Assembly: GCA_927407015.1 (NCBI GenBank)
Contig: CAKMJT010000002.1
Location: 1 to 64,000 of the forward strand
Direction of reading: 5' to 3'
Length of the DNA: 64,000 nt
Origin: an uncultured Proteiniphilum sp.
GTDB lineage: Bacteria; Bacteroidota; Bacteroidia; Bacteroidales; Dysgonomonadaceae
Of this stretch, positions 27,504-36,377 are shown piece by piece; the stretch's first letter is position 1, and each line of letters opens with the position of its first letter. A program made the translations under genes and the position numbers. The notes below the pieces were generated by a model. That model was given only the letters and a program-made list of their open reading frames with translations, ran no database searches and was not told the DNA's origin.

Positions 27504-28082
27504 TTACCTGGTGCTGATCGTATAGGTTATCTGAGTAGTGTATACTGTTTCCGCACCATCGACGCTGTCATATTTGTCAATATACTGATTCCCTGACCCG
27601 GATGCGGTGTTGTCATACCTAATGCCGTATTTTAAATCTTTTCCCCCATGGGATGATGCAATCAGCGGTGCCGGTGCGTTGGATAAGGGAACATCTGAAA
27701 AAACAGAAACGGCTTGATTGTCCGTGCCATTCACCGCTCTGATGGAAACATCGCTTACCGGGATGGTTTCACTCCCTCCAACCCTGGTAAAGTTTACATC
27801 GGACGTCTCCACGGATACCTGAAATCCGCCTGTACTGAATATGGCCAGGTGATCATCCTGCGTCACCGACACCCCATTTTGGTGATCGCTGACGGTGGCG
27901 TATTCAATATCAATCGTTTTCTGAGCAGCTGTGACCACGATGGTTTGTACTGGCCTGAACCTGATGTGAATCGTTACCTGGTCGGATCCGGACTGGGCAT
28001 GCACCCTGTCTGCTGACAGGAAGCCACTGATCAGAAGTATGGCTGCTGACAGAAAACGAATGGTTTCATGTCTTCTCTTCAT
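27504..28082 (-). CDS. Second pilin-like subunit (paralogue)
   Basis: 192 residues with a signal peptide (cleavage near residue 30, DRVHAQ). It is clearly homologous to the 191-residue subunit at 22126: RFRPVQTI, FSTGGFQVSVETS, NFT, ETIPVSDVS, DVPLSN, YDNTAS and a C-terminal TTQITYTIST. It is transcribed towards the usher-like gene, unlike the rest of the cassette, so it can be expressed independently. Possible roles are an alternative major subunit, a minor or terminating subunit, or an antigenic variant. A weak TATACTTTTT sequence lies upstream on the minus strand, near 28150. Confidence 0.68.
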   Translation of the reverse strand: MKRRHETIRFLSAAILLISGFLSADRVHAQSGSDQVTIHIRFRPVQTIVVTAAQKTIDIEYATVSDHQNGVSVTQDDHLAIFSTGGFQVSVETSDVNFTRVGGSETIPVSDVSIRAVNGTDNQAVSVFSDVPLSNAPAPLIASSHGGKDLKYGIRYDNTASGSGNQYIDKYDSVDGAETVYTTQITYTISTR

Positions 28083-28496
28083 GGTCTTTTTTCAATCATG
28101 GTGCAAAATGACCGCTGTTTCTATTACCCGGTTTATCTATGCGAATGAAAAAGTATACACTCACTCAATGTTTTGGATAAATGAATCAGCACTTCCGGGT
28201 ATCAATGCTGAAATCAGGTACTAAACATAGGGATTTTAAATGAAATTTGCAAATATCTCCCTTGTATTTTTTAAAATATTCAATATAGAAGGAGACCAGT
28301 AATACCATACAAGTGAATCCTACTTCTCATACTGAAGTTTTTTTTCATCTCTACTCATTCTTTTTGCTGTTGTATGTGTCTAAACTATGAAGAAACCCAA
28401 ACAAGGTTTCATGAATGTTAAAATCGACACCGTTTAATCAACCAATGAGAGTGTAAGTATTTATTTATGTTTAATTTTTAATACGAAAAACAAACC
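28083..28496. other. 414-bp divergent intergenic region
   Basis: No supported gene. It must carry the promoters for the minus-strand pilin-like gene and the plus-strand susC. No exact TAnnTTTG box precedes susC, consistent with transcription by the upstream ECF sigma factor or an undetected site. A small hairpin GAAACC-N7-GGTTTC lies near 28391-28410. A short plus-strand frame (28039-28224) overlaps the pilin-like gene and looks spurious. Confidence 0.45.
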
Positions 28497-31400
28497 ATGG
28501 GAAAAATTCCAATGAAAAGGAGTCTGTTTATGCTGATCTCAATTTTTGTGTTAAGCTCTTCGATGGGCTTTGCGCAAAAGGTGAATCTCAATTACAGCAA
28601 GACAAATCTGAGAACTGTGCTGGAAAGTATTACCGAACAAACAGGTTACACCCTGGCCTTTAGCAAGGAAGTGGTCAATCTGGGCGACGAGGTAACTATC
28701 CGTGTGAATGATGCTGAGCTGGCACAAGTGCTGAATCAGCTGTTGACATCCCGTAATATCGGTTACGAGATCAGGGATAAGAAGATCTTTATTTTTGATC
28801 AGTCAATAGTGGAAATAGCCGAGACAAGACAAACACCCCAACAGGATGTACAACTGACCGGAAAGGTAACTGACCTGAACGGGGAGCCTATTATCGGTGC
28901 CAACATTGTGGTGCCGGGAACGACCATCGGTACGGTAACCAATATGGAAGGCAGTTACAGCATGATCCTTCCACAGGGATCCGTGCTTCGCTTTTCCTAT
29001 ATCGGTTTCATATCACAGGAATTCACCATCACCAATCAGACTGTACTGAATGTGCGGTTGCAGGAAGACACAGAGGTGCTGGATGAGCTGATCGTGGTGG
29101 GATATGGCGTACAGCGTAAGAGTGTGGTAACCGCGGCGATCAGTAAGGTCACTGCCGAGGAGCTGAACGTAACCCGTCCTTCACGTGTGGAAGATGCACT
29201 GAAAGGCAAGGTATCGGGTGTACAGATTACCCAGAGTTCCGGTCAGCCCGGTTCCGACTCCAAGGTGCGCATCCGCGGTATTGGCACGATCAACAACAGC
29301 GAACCGCTCTATATCGTCGACGGCATGATCGTGGGCGGCGGCATCAACTACCTCAACCCGGTGGATATCGAGTCGGTGGAGATCCTCAAGGATGCGGCCT
29401 CGGCTGCTATCTACGGGGCACGTGGCGCCAACGGTGTGATCCTGGTCACTACCAAGAAGGGAACCAAAGGAAAAGCCACCGTCAACTACGATGTGAGTTA
29501 CGGATGGCAGAACCCATGGAAGAAACGGGAGATCCTCAATGCGGAGGAGTACATGGTGGTGATGAACGAGGTACAGCTCAACGATGGCAACCTGCCGCGC
29601 TATAACAATGAACAGGTGATGGGCGCCGGCATCGGCACCGACTGGCAGGACGAAACCTTCTACTACAATGCTCCGGTGCAGAATCACCAGGTGAGTGTCT
29701 CCGGCGGATCGGAGGATCTGCTTTACTTCCTCTCCTTCGGCTACTTCGATCAGGCCGGTATCGTGGGAGGTAATTTCAATAAATCGAACTACAAACGGTA
29801 CAGCCTCCGTTCCAATTCAACCTATACCGTATTTAAGGATGATGAACGCTCCTTCCTGAACAGGTTCACCCTGGGTGCCAGCGTCGGTTACTCCAGGGAT
29901 AAATCGTCCGGAATTGAGACCAACTCCGAATATGGCTCTATCCTGGGAAGTGCACTCACCTTCTCACCCCTCGTGCCGGTCTATGCCGATGAGGAGACAG
30001 CAGCCGATATCCTGAGCAGATACCCCCATGCCGTAACCAACGGTGACCGTGTCTTCTCACTCCCTCCCGCGGGATTCCAGGAGATCGCCAACCCCGTAGG
30101 GATGCTGCATCAGCCTTCAGCCGGACTCAACAACTCCGATAAGTTCGTGGGCTCCTTCTGGGGCGAGCTGCAGATATTACCGGAGCTTAGGTTCAGAACA
30201 ACCTACGGCGCCGACCTGGCTTTCTGGGGGTACGACTCCTACACCTTCCCCTACTTCCTGGCAACACAGGGCAAAGACCAGCAGTTCAGTACCGTCCAGA
30301 GCGAGATGAACAGGGGATACAGCTGGCAGCTCGAGAACTACCTCTCCTATGCCAAAACTTTTAATGAGATACATAATCTCTCGGCAGTGGCAGGTGTCTC
30401 CGCCTCACGCTACAGAACCCGCAACCTGGGCGGCAACGACCGCGACCTGCTGGAGACAAACCCCTCCAAGGCCAATATCAACTCAGCCATCGCCGATAGA
30501 CAGCTGGAACGCGCCTGGGGTGGCAGCGGAGGATTTGATTTCACCGGCACTGCTTCCTATTTCGGACGTGTGGACTATAACTATGACGAACGTTACATGC
30601 TACAGGCCACCGTACGCCGCGACGGTTCCACGAGCTTCGGACCCAATAACAAATGGGGGGTGTTTCCCTCTTTCTCCGCAGGTTGGAACATGACCAACGA
30701 GCCCTTCATGGAGAGCCGCCCCGAGTGGTTCGATTTCCTGAAGCTGCGCTTTAGCTGGGGTAAGAACGGTAACGACCGCATCGGTAACTTCCTCTATACT
30801 TCACTGATGAACGGCGGACAAAACTACTATTTCGGTGGCGGATACCAAGTGAACGAGGCTGATCCGTCCAAGGTGGGCGAGATCACCGGCTCCATGCAGT
30901 ACGGAAGCTCTCCGGGATATATACCCAATCCTGATGTGAAGTGGGAGGAGTCGGTCCAGACCGACCTGGGTCTCGAGGCCCGTTTCTTTAACAGCAGGCT
31001 CACCTTCGGATTCGACTACTTCACCAAGGCAACCAAAGATATGCTGATGTATCAGCCTATTCCATCGTATGTGGGTCTGGGCGCTCCTATAGCCAACGTG
31101 GGTGATATGGAAAACAGAGGGGTTGAATTTGAATTGGGATGGAAGAACAGCGCGGGCGACTTCAACTACTTCGTTTCTGCCAACGCTTCCTACCTGCAGA
31201 ACAAACTAATCAACCTCGGCAATGAAACCGGTGAACAGATTTATGAGAGTGCCGGTGCCTCTGGTGTGGGCAGCTACGTGAAGGGCATGAACGGTGAGGT
31301 GTTCCCCTACTTCTATGGTTATCAAACCGATGGCCTCTTCCAGTACCAGGCAGAGGTGGACGGTTACGTGAACAACGAAGGAGCGAAAATGCAGCCAACG

Positions 31401-31973
31401 GCAAAACCGGGTGATATACGCTTCGTGGATATGAACGGCGACGGTGTCATCAGTGACGACGACAAGACGAAGATCGGTAAGGGTGCTCCCGACTGGACCT
31501 ATGGCGTTACGCTGGGTGCAGACTGGAAAGGGTTTGACATGAACATGTTTTTCCAGGGGACCTACGGCAATGATATCTTCGACTTCGCACAGCGCGGCGA
31601 CATCCCGGCGGCCAATCGACCCGCATGGATCCTCGACCGCTGGCATGGCGAAGGGACTTCAACCAGGATTCCCCGCATGACATCGGCCAACCCTAACGGG
31701 AACTGGCGCTCATCGGATCTCTATATCAAGGATGGTTCCTATATGCGTCTCAAATCGGCACAACTGGGTTATACCCTTCCTGTTTCCCTGACGAAAAAGA
31801 TCTCGGTACAACGGCTCAGAATCTATGTCTCTGCCGACAACCTGCTCACCTTCACCTCGTACGACGGATTTGACCCTGAAATTGCTTCAGGAGGCTACAC
31901 AACCATCGGTATCGACAGGGGAATCTATCCTCAGGCACGCACCATTTCGTTAGGCGCTAATATCTCATTCTAA
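28497..31973 (+). CDS. SusC/RagA TonB-dependent transporter with STN domain
   Basis: A 1158-residue outer-membrane glycan importer. Order: signal segment about 7-26 (Met6 at 28512 is an equally good start), STN domain about 28-102, carboxypeptidase-regulatory-like domain about 119-190, DELIVVGYG (196-204), plug with IRGIGTINNSEPLYIVDGM, then a barrel ending LGANISF. The STN domain indicates signalling to a FecR protein; the nearest is encoded at 20394-21377. Neighbouring SusD, PKD lipoprotein, GH16 and GH3 make beta-1,3- or mixed-linkage beta-glucan the likely cargo. GC content is clearly higher than in the other susC of this window. Confidence 0.96.
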   Translation: MGKIPMKRSLFMLISIFVLSSSMGFAQKVNLNYSKTNLRTVLESITEQTGYTLAFSKEVVNLGDEVTIRVNDAELAQVLNQLLTSRNIGYEIRDKKIFIFDQSIVEIAETRQTPQQDVQLTGKVTDLNGEPIIGANIVVPGTTIGTVTNMEGSYSMILPQGSVLRFSYIGFISQEFTITNQTVLNVRLQEDTEVLDELIVVGYGVQRKSVVTAAISKVTAEELNVTRPSRVEDALKGKVSGVQITQSSGQPGSDSKVRIRGIGTINNSEPLYIVDGMIVGGGINYLNPVDIESVEILKDAASAAIYGARGANGVILVTTKKGTKGKATVNYDVSYGWQNPWKKREILNAEEYMVVMNEVQLNDGNLPRYNNEQVMGAGIGTDWQDETFYYNAPVQNHQVSVSGGSEDLLYFLSFGYFDQAGIVGGNFNKSNYKRYSLRSNSTYTVFKDDERSFLNRFTLGASVGYSRDKSSGIETNSEYGSILGSALTFSPLVPVYADEETAADILSRYPHAVTNGDRVFSLPPAGFQEIANPVGMLHQPSAGLNNSDKFVGSFWGELQILPELRFRTTYGADLAFWGYDSYTFPYFLATQGKDQQFSTVQSEMNRGYSWQLENYLSYAKTFNEIHNLSAVAGVSASRYRTRNLGGNDRDLLETNPSKANINSAIADRQLERAWGGSGGFDFTGTASYFGRVDYNYDERYMLQATVRRDGSTSFGPNNKWGVFPSFSAGWNMTNEPFMESRPEWFDFLKLRFSWGKNGNDRIGNFLYTSLMNGGQNYYFGGGYQVNEADPSKVGEITGSMQYGSSPGYIPNPDVKWEESVQTDLGLEARFFNSRLTFGFDYFTKATKDMLMYQPIPSYVGLGAPIANVGDMENRGVEFELGWKNSAGDFNYFVSANASYLQNKLINLGNETGEQIYESAGASGVGSYVKGMNGEVFPYFYGYQTDGLFQYQAEVDGYVNNEGAKMQPTAKPGDIRFVDMNGDGVISDDDKTKIGKGAPDWTYGVTLGADWKGFDMNMFFQGTYGNDIFDFAQRGDIPAANRPAWILDRWHGEGTSTRIPRMTSANPNGNWRSSDLYIKDGSYMRLKSAQLGYTLPVSLTKKISVQRLRIYVSADNLLTFTSYDGFDPEIASGGYTTIGIDRGIYPQARTISLGANISF

Positions 31974-31986
31974 ATATTTTAATCGT

Positions 31987-33525
31987 ATGAAAAAATATAT
32001 CAACTTATTGATCATCATTATGCTGGCGGGGTTCGTTTCCTGCACCGACGACTTCCTGACCAACTCGACCACCGAGCGCCAGGCAGCAGGTGAACCTGCC
32101 ACCGAGGGAGCTATCCTCTCCAACCTGGCGGCTGCCTACCAGATATTGCTGTTCGACAGCTATGCCGACAACAACTATAACAGTACCGTGCTGATGTCCG
32201 ATCTCCGTTCTGATGATATCTTCAAGGGCGGCGGTGACGCGGGTGACCAGCACCAGCTCTATCTGCTCTCACTCTTCACCACCTCCCCGGAAGAGAATAT
32301 CAGCGGTCTGTGGAGTATCTACTTCAGCGGTATCGCACGCAGCAACAACGTGATTAGTGCCTGTGAGAACGCGGTGGGCTTCGAAACAGATGCCGACATC
32401 AAAAAACTCAATCAGTACAAGGCCGAAGCACACTTCCTGCGCGCCTTCTATACGCACTGGCTCTGGAAATTCTGGGGTAATGTGCCATATTTCGAAGCAC
32501 CCCTCACAGAGCCGCCCTATATGACCAGACAGTACACGGCCGATGAGATCTATGCCGAGATCATGGAAGATCTGGATATAGCTACCACCGAGGGCTATCT
32601 GCCGATGAAAACGAGCGGCAGCAATGCCGGACGTATCTCGAGAGCTGCAGCCCTTATGCTGAAAGCACGCGTGGTGATGTATCAGAAGGATCAGAGCCGC
32701 TATGGCGAGGTGACCGCAGAGATGGCGGAGATCATCCAAAGCAACCAGTACTCCCTTGTTCCCGATTTCGCGGAGATATGGGTCGATGCAGGTGAGTTCA
32801 ACCAGGAGTCCATTTTCGAGGCGAACCACCTGCCCGAAGGAAAGACATGGGCCAGCGGCTGGCAGGGCTATGGTACCAACCTTCCTGCCTTCATCTCTCC
32901 CAACGGTCTCAATACCGGTCACGAAACCGGTGACTTCAAGGGTGGCTGGGGATTCGGCCCCGTGCGTCAGACAGTGTGGGATCTCTATGAAGAGGGTGAT
33001 ACACGCAGAGAAGGATCGATCAACCAGTGGGAGTCCGGTCAGTACACGGCCCGCTTCCAGGATACAGGCCTCTTCCAGGCCAAGTATGCTGCCCGCGTGG
33101 GATACAACCCGCAGGGTGATGTCGACCTGAACTACTGTAATAACCTGCGTATCTTCCGCTATGCGGAGACACTGCTCAATTATGCCGAAATGCTGACACT
33201 ACACGGTCAGAGCCCGGTGGGTGGACTGACGGCGCAGACGTGTCTGGATCAGGTCCGGCAGCGTGCTTTCGGCGCAGCCAGTCCGATTCCTGCAAACGCA
33301 CAGCATATCAAGCTGGAGCGCCGCAGAGAGTTCGTGGGTGAAGGCATCCGCTTCTGGGACATCGTCCGCTGGGGTGATACCGCTCTCCTGACGGAAAGCC
33401 TGGCCGAATTCAACAGCGTGCGTACCTGGAACGATAACTGGAAATACCTGCCTATCCCGCAATCGGAGATCGACAAGACAGCCGGAACAGAGTTTGCCCT
33501 TGAGCAAAATCCGGGTTATAACTAA
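31987..33525 (+). CDS. SusD/RagB family glycan-binding lipoprotein
   Basis: A 512-residue surface lipoprotein with a lipobox ending GFVSC (Cys19). It is the lid subunit for the SusC encoded 13 bp upstream. SusD-type helical segments are visible (AEAHFLRAFYTHWLWKFWG, YAETLLNYAEMLTLHG), as are the terminal ERRREFVGEGIRFWDIVRWG and IPQSEIDK motifs. It should bind glucan oligosaccharides produced by the GH16 enzyme encoded downstream. Confidence 0.96.
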   Translation: MKKYINLLIIIMLAGFVSCTDDFLTNSTTERQAAGEPATEGAILSNLAAAYQILLFDSYADNNYNSTVLMSDLRSDDIFKGGGDAGDQHQLYLLSLFTTSPEENISGLWSIYFSGIARSNNVISACENAVGFETDADIKKLNQYKAEAHFLRAFYTHWLWKFWGNVPYFEAPLTEPPYMTRQYTADEIYAEIMEDLDIATTEGYLPMKTSGSNAGRISRAAALMLKARVVMYQKDQSRYGEVTAEMAEIIQSNQYSLVPDFAEIWVDAGEFNQESIFEANHLPEGKTWASGWQGYGTNLPAFISPNGLNTGHETGDFKGGWGFGPVRQTVWDLYEEGDTRREGSINQWESGQYTARFQDTGLFQAKYAARVGYNPQGDVDLNYCNNLRIFRYAETLLNYAEMLTLHGQSPVGGLTAQTCLDQVRQRAFGAASPIPANAQHIKLERRREFVGEGIRFWDIVRWGDTALLTESLAEFNSVRTWNDNWKYLPIPQSEIDKTAGTEFALEQNPGYN

Positions 33526-33543
33526 TCAAATAACGTGTAGATT

Positions 33544-35046
33544 ATGAAAAATAGAATCAAACAACTGTTCGGGATGATGCTGCTCCTTTTTATCATGGCA
33601 GCCTGTAGTCCGCAGGAAATGGATAACTATTCGCTGGATGGGATGACATCGATTACCAGCGACCAGATATCGTTCACCCAGACCCCCTCGGCAGAGAGTG
33701 ACAACGTGATCACCTTCACCAATACCACCCCCGTCAGTGGCGTACATTCCCTGGTATGGGAACTGGGTAACGGCTCTTCCGGTAAAAACAATGCGATCAC
33801 GGGTTCCTATCCGTTTGCAGGTGAATATACGGTGGTGCTGACCATTTATACTCCCGACGGCGCTTCTGCCTCGAAAAGTGTGGTGGTGACTATCGCCGAA
33901 GATGATTACACACTGGTGGATACACCGGTTTACAGAAACCTCACCGGTGGGGCTGATGATGCCGATGGCAAGACCTGGGTGATGGACCAGCACAACAATT
34001 TTGCCGCAGAGGTGAAAGCAGCTACCGGATTCAACATCAACGGACATATGGGTCTGGGTCCGCAGGGTTCACGCGGACAGGACTGGTGGGGCGCTGCTGC
34101 CAACGATAAACAATCGTGGGAGATGTATTCATCCAAATTCACCTTTATACAGAATGGTGTGCAGTTACTGATTGAAAAAGAGGGTGATGAAGGTTACGGA
34201 CGCAAGGCCAGCGCCGAGAGTGTAGGCGGATTCACCGTACATGGCGTGAATGGCGACGATGCCTTCTTCACATACAGCGGCGGTAACTATAACTTTTCCA
34301 TCGATGAGGCCGGTGAGTATCCTACGATTACCCTGTCGGGAAATGCCTTTATGGGTTACTACTGCGGTAGTCAGGTCTATGAGGTGCTCTATCTGACAGA
34401 AGAGGTGATGGCTCTTCGTGTCAACAATACGGTGGAGAGCCAGGACTGGGTCTTCGTTTATTGCCTTGAGGAGCTGAACGTTAGTGAGCCTCCGGTAGTG
34501 AAAGAACCGAAGGCAATACCGCTCGCTGAGGATTTCGAAGGAGAAACCTTCCTTGGCTTCGTGCAGGAGGATATGGGAACGGTGAGCGGTGTGGTCGATA
34601 ACCCGCTGCCACTGCCCATCAATACTTCCGATAAGGTATACCGTTACTGGAAGTCGACGGGTTTCTACAGCAATCTCTCCTTTACCGCCGCTGATTACAA
34701 GTTCGATCTCACTGCTCAGAACAAGGTACGGGTGAAGGTGTTCATCCCCTCGTTCAACGACTATACCACTGAATATGCTGTGGCCGGAGAATGGATCTCC
34801 AACCGTAAGTTAAAACCCCAGCTGGCAGTGAAGCTGCAGAACAGCGAGATGGGCGGCAACGCGTGGCAGACACAGACCGAGATCGTGAAGGCCGATCTGG
34901 AGATGAACAAGTGGCTGACACTGGAGTTCGACTTCAGCGGTGTGGCCACCCGCACCGACTATGACAAGATCGTGATTCAGTTCGGTGCCGAAGGGCATGC
35001 CGGACCGGGCTTCTTCTTCTTCGATGATTTTGCATTTGCTGAATAA
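33544..35046 (+). CDS. PKD-domain surface glycan-binding lipoprotein
   Basis: A 500-residue lipoprotein (lipobox FIMAAC, Cys21), in the position of SusE/SGBP-B. A PKD-like immunoglobulin domain spans about residues 40-118 (VWELGNGSS, GEYTVVLTIYT). A middle beta-rich region (about 120-315) is Trp-rich (GQDWWGAAANDKQSWEMY). The C-terminal region (about 330-500) looks like a carbohydrate-binding jelly roll ending FFFFDDFAF. The architecture matches the extra lipoprotein of laminarin and mixed-linkage glucan loci in gut Bacteroides. It probably captures polysaccharide at the cell surface and has no visible catalytic motif. Confidence 0.85.
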   Translation: MKNRIKQLFGMMLLLFIMAACSPQEMDNYSLDGMTSITSDQISFTQTPSAESDNVITFTNTTPVSGVHSLVWELGNGSSGKNNAITGSYPFAGEYTVVLTIYTPDGASASKSVVVTIAEDDYTLVDTPVYRNLTGGADDADGKTWVMDQHNNFAAEVKAATGFNINGHMGLGPQGSRGQDWWGAAANDKQSWEMYSSKFTFIQNGVQLLIEKEGDEGYGRKASAESVGGFTVHGVNGDDAFFTYSGGNYNFSIDEAGEYPTITLSGNAFMGYYCGSQVYEVLYLTEEVMALRVNNTVESQDWVFVYCLEELNVSEPPVVKEPKAIPLAEDFEGETFLGFVQEDMGTVSGVVDNPLPLPINTSDKVYRYWKSTGFYSNLSFTAADYKFDLTAQNKVRVKVFIPSFNDYTTEYAVAGEWISNRKLKPQLAVKLQNSEMGGNAWQTQTEIVKADLEMNKWLTLEFDFSGVATRTDYDKIVIQFGAEGHAGPGFFFFDDFAFAE

Positions 35047-35063
35047 TGATAACCAGTAACAGA

Positions 35064-35092
35064 AAGGCTGCCGTGTTTAGCGGCAGCCTTTT
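35064..35092 (+). terminator. Hairpin between SGBP and GH16 genes
   Basis: A perfect 10-bp stem AAGGCTGCCG/CGGCAGCCTT (35064-35073 and 35081-35090) with a TGTTTAG loop and a few Ts. Probably a partial terminator or mRNA processing/stability element that sets a step in expression within the operon. Confidence 0.7.
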
Positions 35093-35104
35093 CAGCTTAT
35101 TCCA

Positions 35105-36226
35105 ATGAAAATGAACCTGCTATTATTTACACTGCTGCTTGTGCTCGCAGCCTGCGGGGATAAGAACGGCCCCGAGATCACCCCTCCCAAACCGGAGGTG
35201 GAGGTGAAGTGGAGTTTTAACCCCGCCACGATTGCCTTCTCTGCCGGCGGAGAGACCAAAAGTGTGATTGTCAGTGCCAACGGGGCGTGGACGGTGACCT
35301 CCGGTCAGGCATGGTGTACCGCGGATCCCAAGCAGGGGTACAACGGGCAGACCAGCCTGAAGGTAACGGCTACGGCGAACCACCTCACCACCGCCAGAAC
35401 GGCGGAACTCACCTTCACATCGGGTAAGTACAGCCAGAAATATACGGTTACCCAGGCCGCCGGCACCATCGAAAATTATGTGCCTGCCGGCTATAATAAG
35501 GTGTGGTCAGAAGAATTCAACGAGGAACGGTTAAGCGGCGGCAAGCCTGCCCTGCCAAATACCGAGAAGTGGTGGTACGAGAACCTCCCCAAGGGGGCGG
35601 TCAACCATGAACTGCAGACCTATGTGGGCGGCTTCCGCGGTACAGATACCGTGGCAGCCATTCACGACGGCACACTGAAGATCATCGCCCAAAAGAGCGG
35701 TGCCGATATTATCTCGGCACGCATCAATACCATTGAAGCCTGGACCTACGGATACTTCGAGGCACGCCTGCGGGTTCCGGGTGGTAAAGGTACCTGGCCT
35801 GCCTTCTGGATGCTGCCAAAAAAAGAACCTTTGAACTGGCCCCTCGACGGAGAGATCGATATCATGGAGTATGTGGGATATCAACCCAATGTGGTGCACT
35901 GCACGGTGCACACCGGTGCCTACAACCATATGATCGGTACACAGAAAGGGGAACAGAAGACCATTTCCGGTGCAGAGACCCAGTTCCACATCTACGCCGT
36001 GGAATGGACGGCCGATTACATCAAAGGGTTTGTAGACGGTGAGGAGTATTTTCAGTTCTACAACGACGGTGCCGGCAACAAGGAGACCTGGCCTTTCAAT
36101 GTGCCCTTTTACCTGAAACTGAACCTGGCATGGGGTGGCGACTGGGGCGGAGCACAAGGTGTGGATGAGTCTAAACTGCCTGCCACCTACGAGATCGATT
36201 ATGTGCGGGTGTATCAGAAGAAATAG
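35105..36226 (+). CDS. GH16 endo-beta-glucanase lipoprotein with BACON domain
   Basis: A 373-residue surface lipoprotein (LVLAAC, Cys17). A BACON-type domain lies at about residues 36-116 (SAGGETKSVIVSANGAWTV), then a GH16 catalytic jelly roll at about 125-373. The GH16 motif DGEIDIMEYVG gives Glu250 as nucleophile and Glu255 as acid/base; the extra residue between them (E-I-D-I-M-E) is typical of laminarinase/lichenase-like GH16_3. GTWPAFWMLP and the terminal YEIDYVRVYQ are also family features. It likely cuts beta-1,3- or mixed-linkage glucan outside the cell for import by the SusCD pair. Followed at once by a heptamer tract. Confidence 0.94.
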   Translation: MKMNLLLFTLLLVLAACGDKNGPEITPPKPEVEVKWSFNPATIAFSAGGETKSVIVSANGAWTVTSGQAWCTADPKQGYNGQTSLKVTATANHLTTARTAELTFTSGKYSQKYTVTQAAGTIENYVPAGYNKVWSEEFNEERLSGGKPALPNTEKWWYENLPKGAVNHELQTYVGGFRGTDTVAAIHDGTLKIIAQKSGADIISARINTIEAWTYGYFEARLRVPGGKGTWPAFWMLPKKEPLNWPLDGEIDIMEYVGYQPNVVHCTVHTGAYNHMIGTQKGEQKTISGAETQFHIYAVEWTADYIKGFVDGEEYFQFYNDGAGNKETWPFNVPFYLKLNLAWGGDWGGAQGVDESKLPATYEIDYVRVYQKK

Positions 36227-36367
36227 AGTCAAGAGTCAAGAGTCAAGACGCAAGACACAAGAATCAGGAAAAAAGACAAAAAAAGTTAAGACATAAGAAT
36301 CAAGACAAAAGACACAAGAACCAAAGCTCAAAGCTTATAACTTACAGCTTACCGCTTTCAGCTTAAA
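36227..36367. repeat. Degenerate heptanucleotide repeat tract (GH16-GH3)
   Basis: About 20 consecutive 7-mers (one unit is 8 nt) start on the base after the GH16 stop codon and end 10 bp before the GH3 start. It opens with three exact AGTCAAG copies, then ACGCAAG, ACACAAG, AATCAGG and so on. It shifts from about 36326 to a second class (GCTCAAA, GCTTATA, ACTTACA, GCTTACC, GCTTTCA, GCTTAAA). It shares AATCAGG and its position directly after a stop codon with the tract at 18241-18359. Confidence 0.82.
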
Positions 36368-36377
36368 ACATCATTCA

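Noticed and set aside
22126-28082. Considered as a type V (FimA/Mfa-like) pilus locus
   Set aside because: The subunits have plain signal peptides without a lipobox, and a PapD-like chaperone and large barrel are present, which type V pili do not use.
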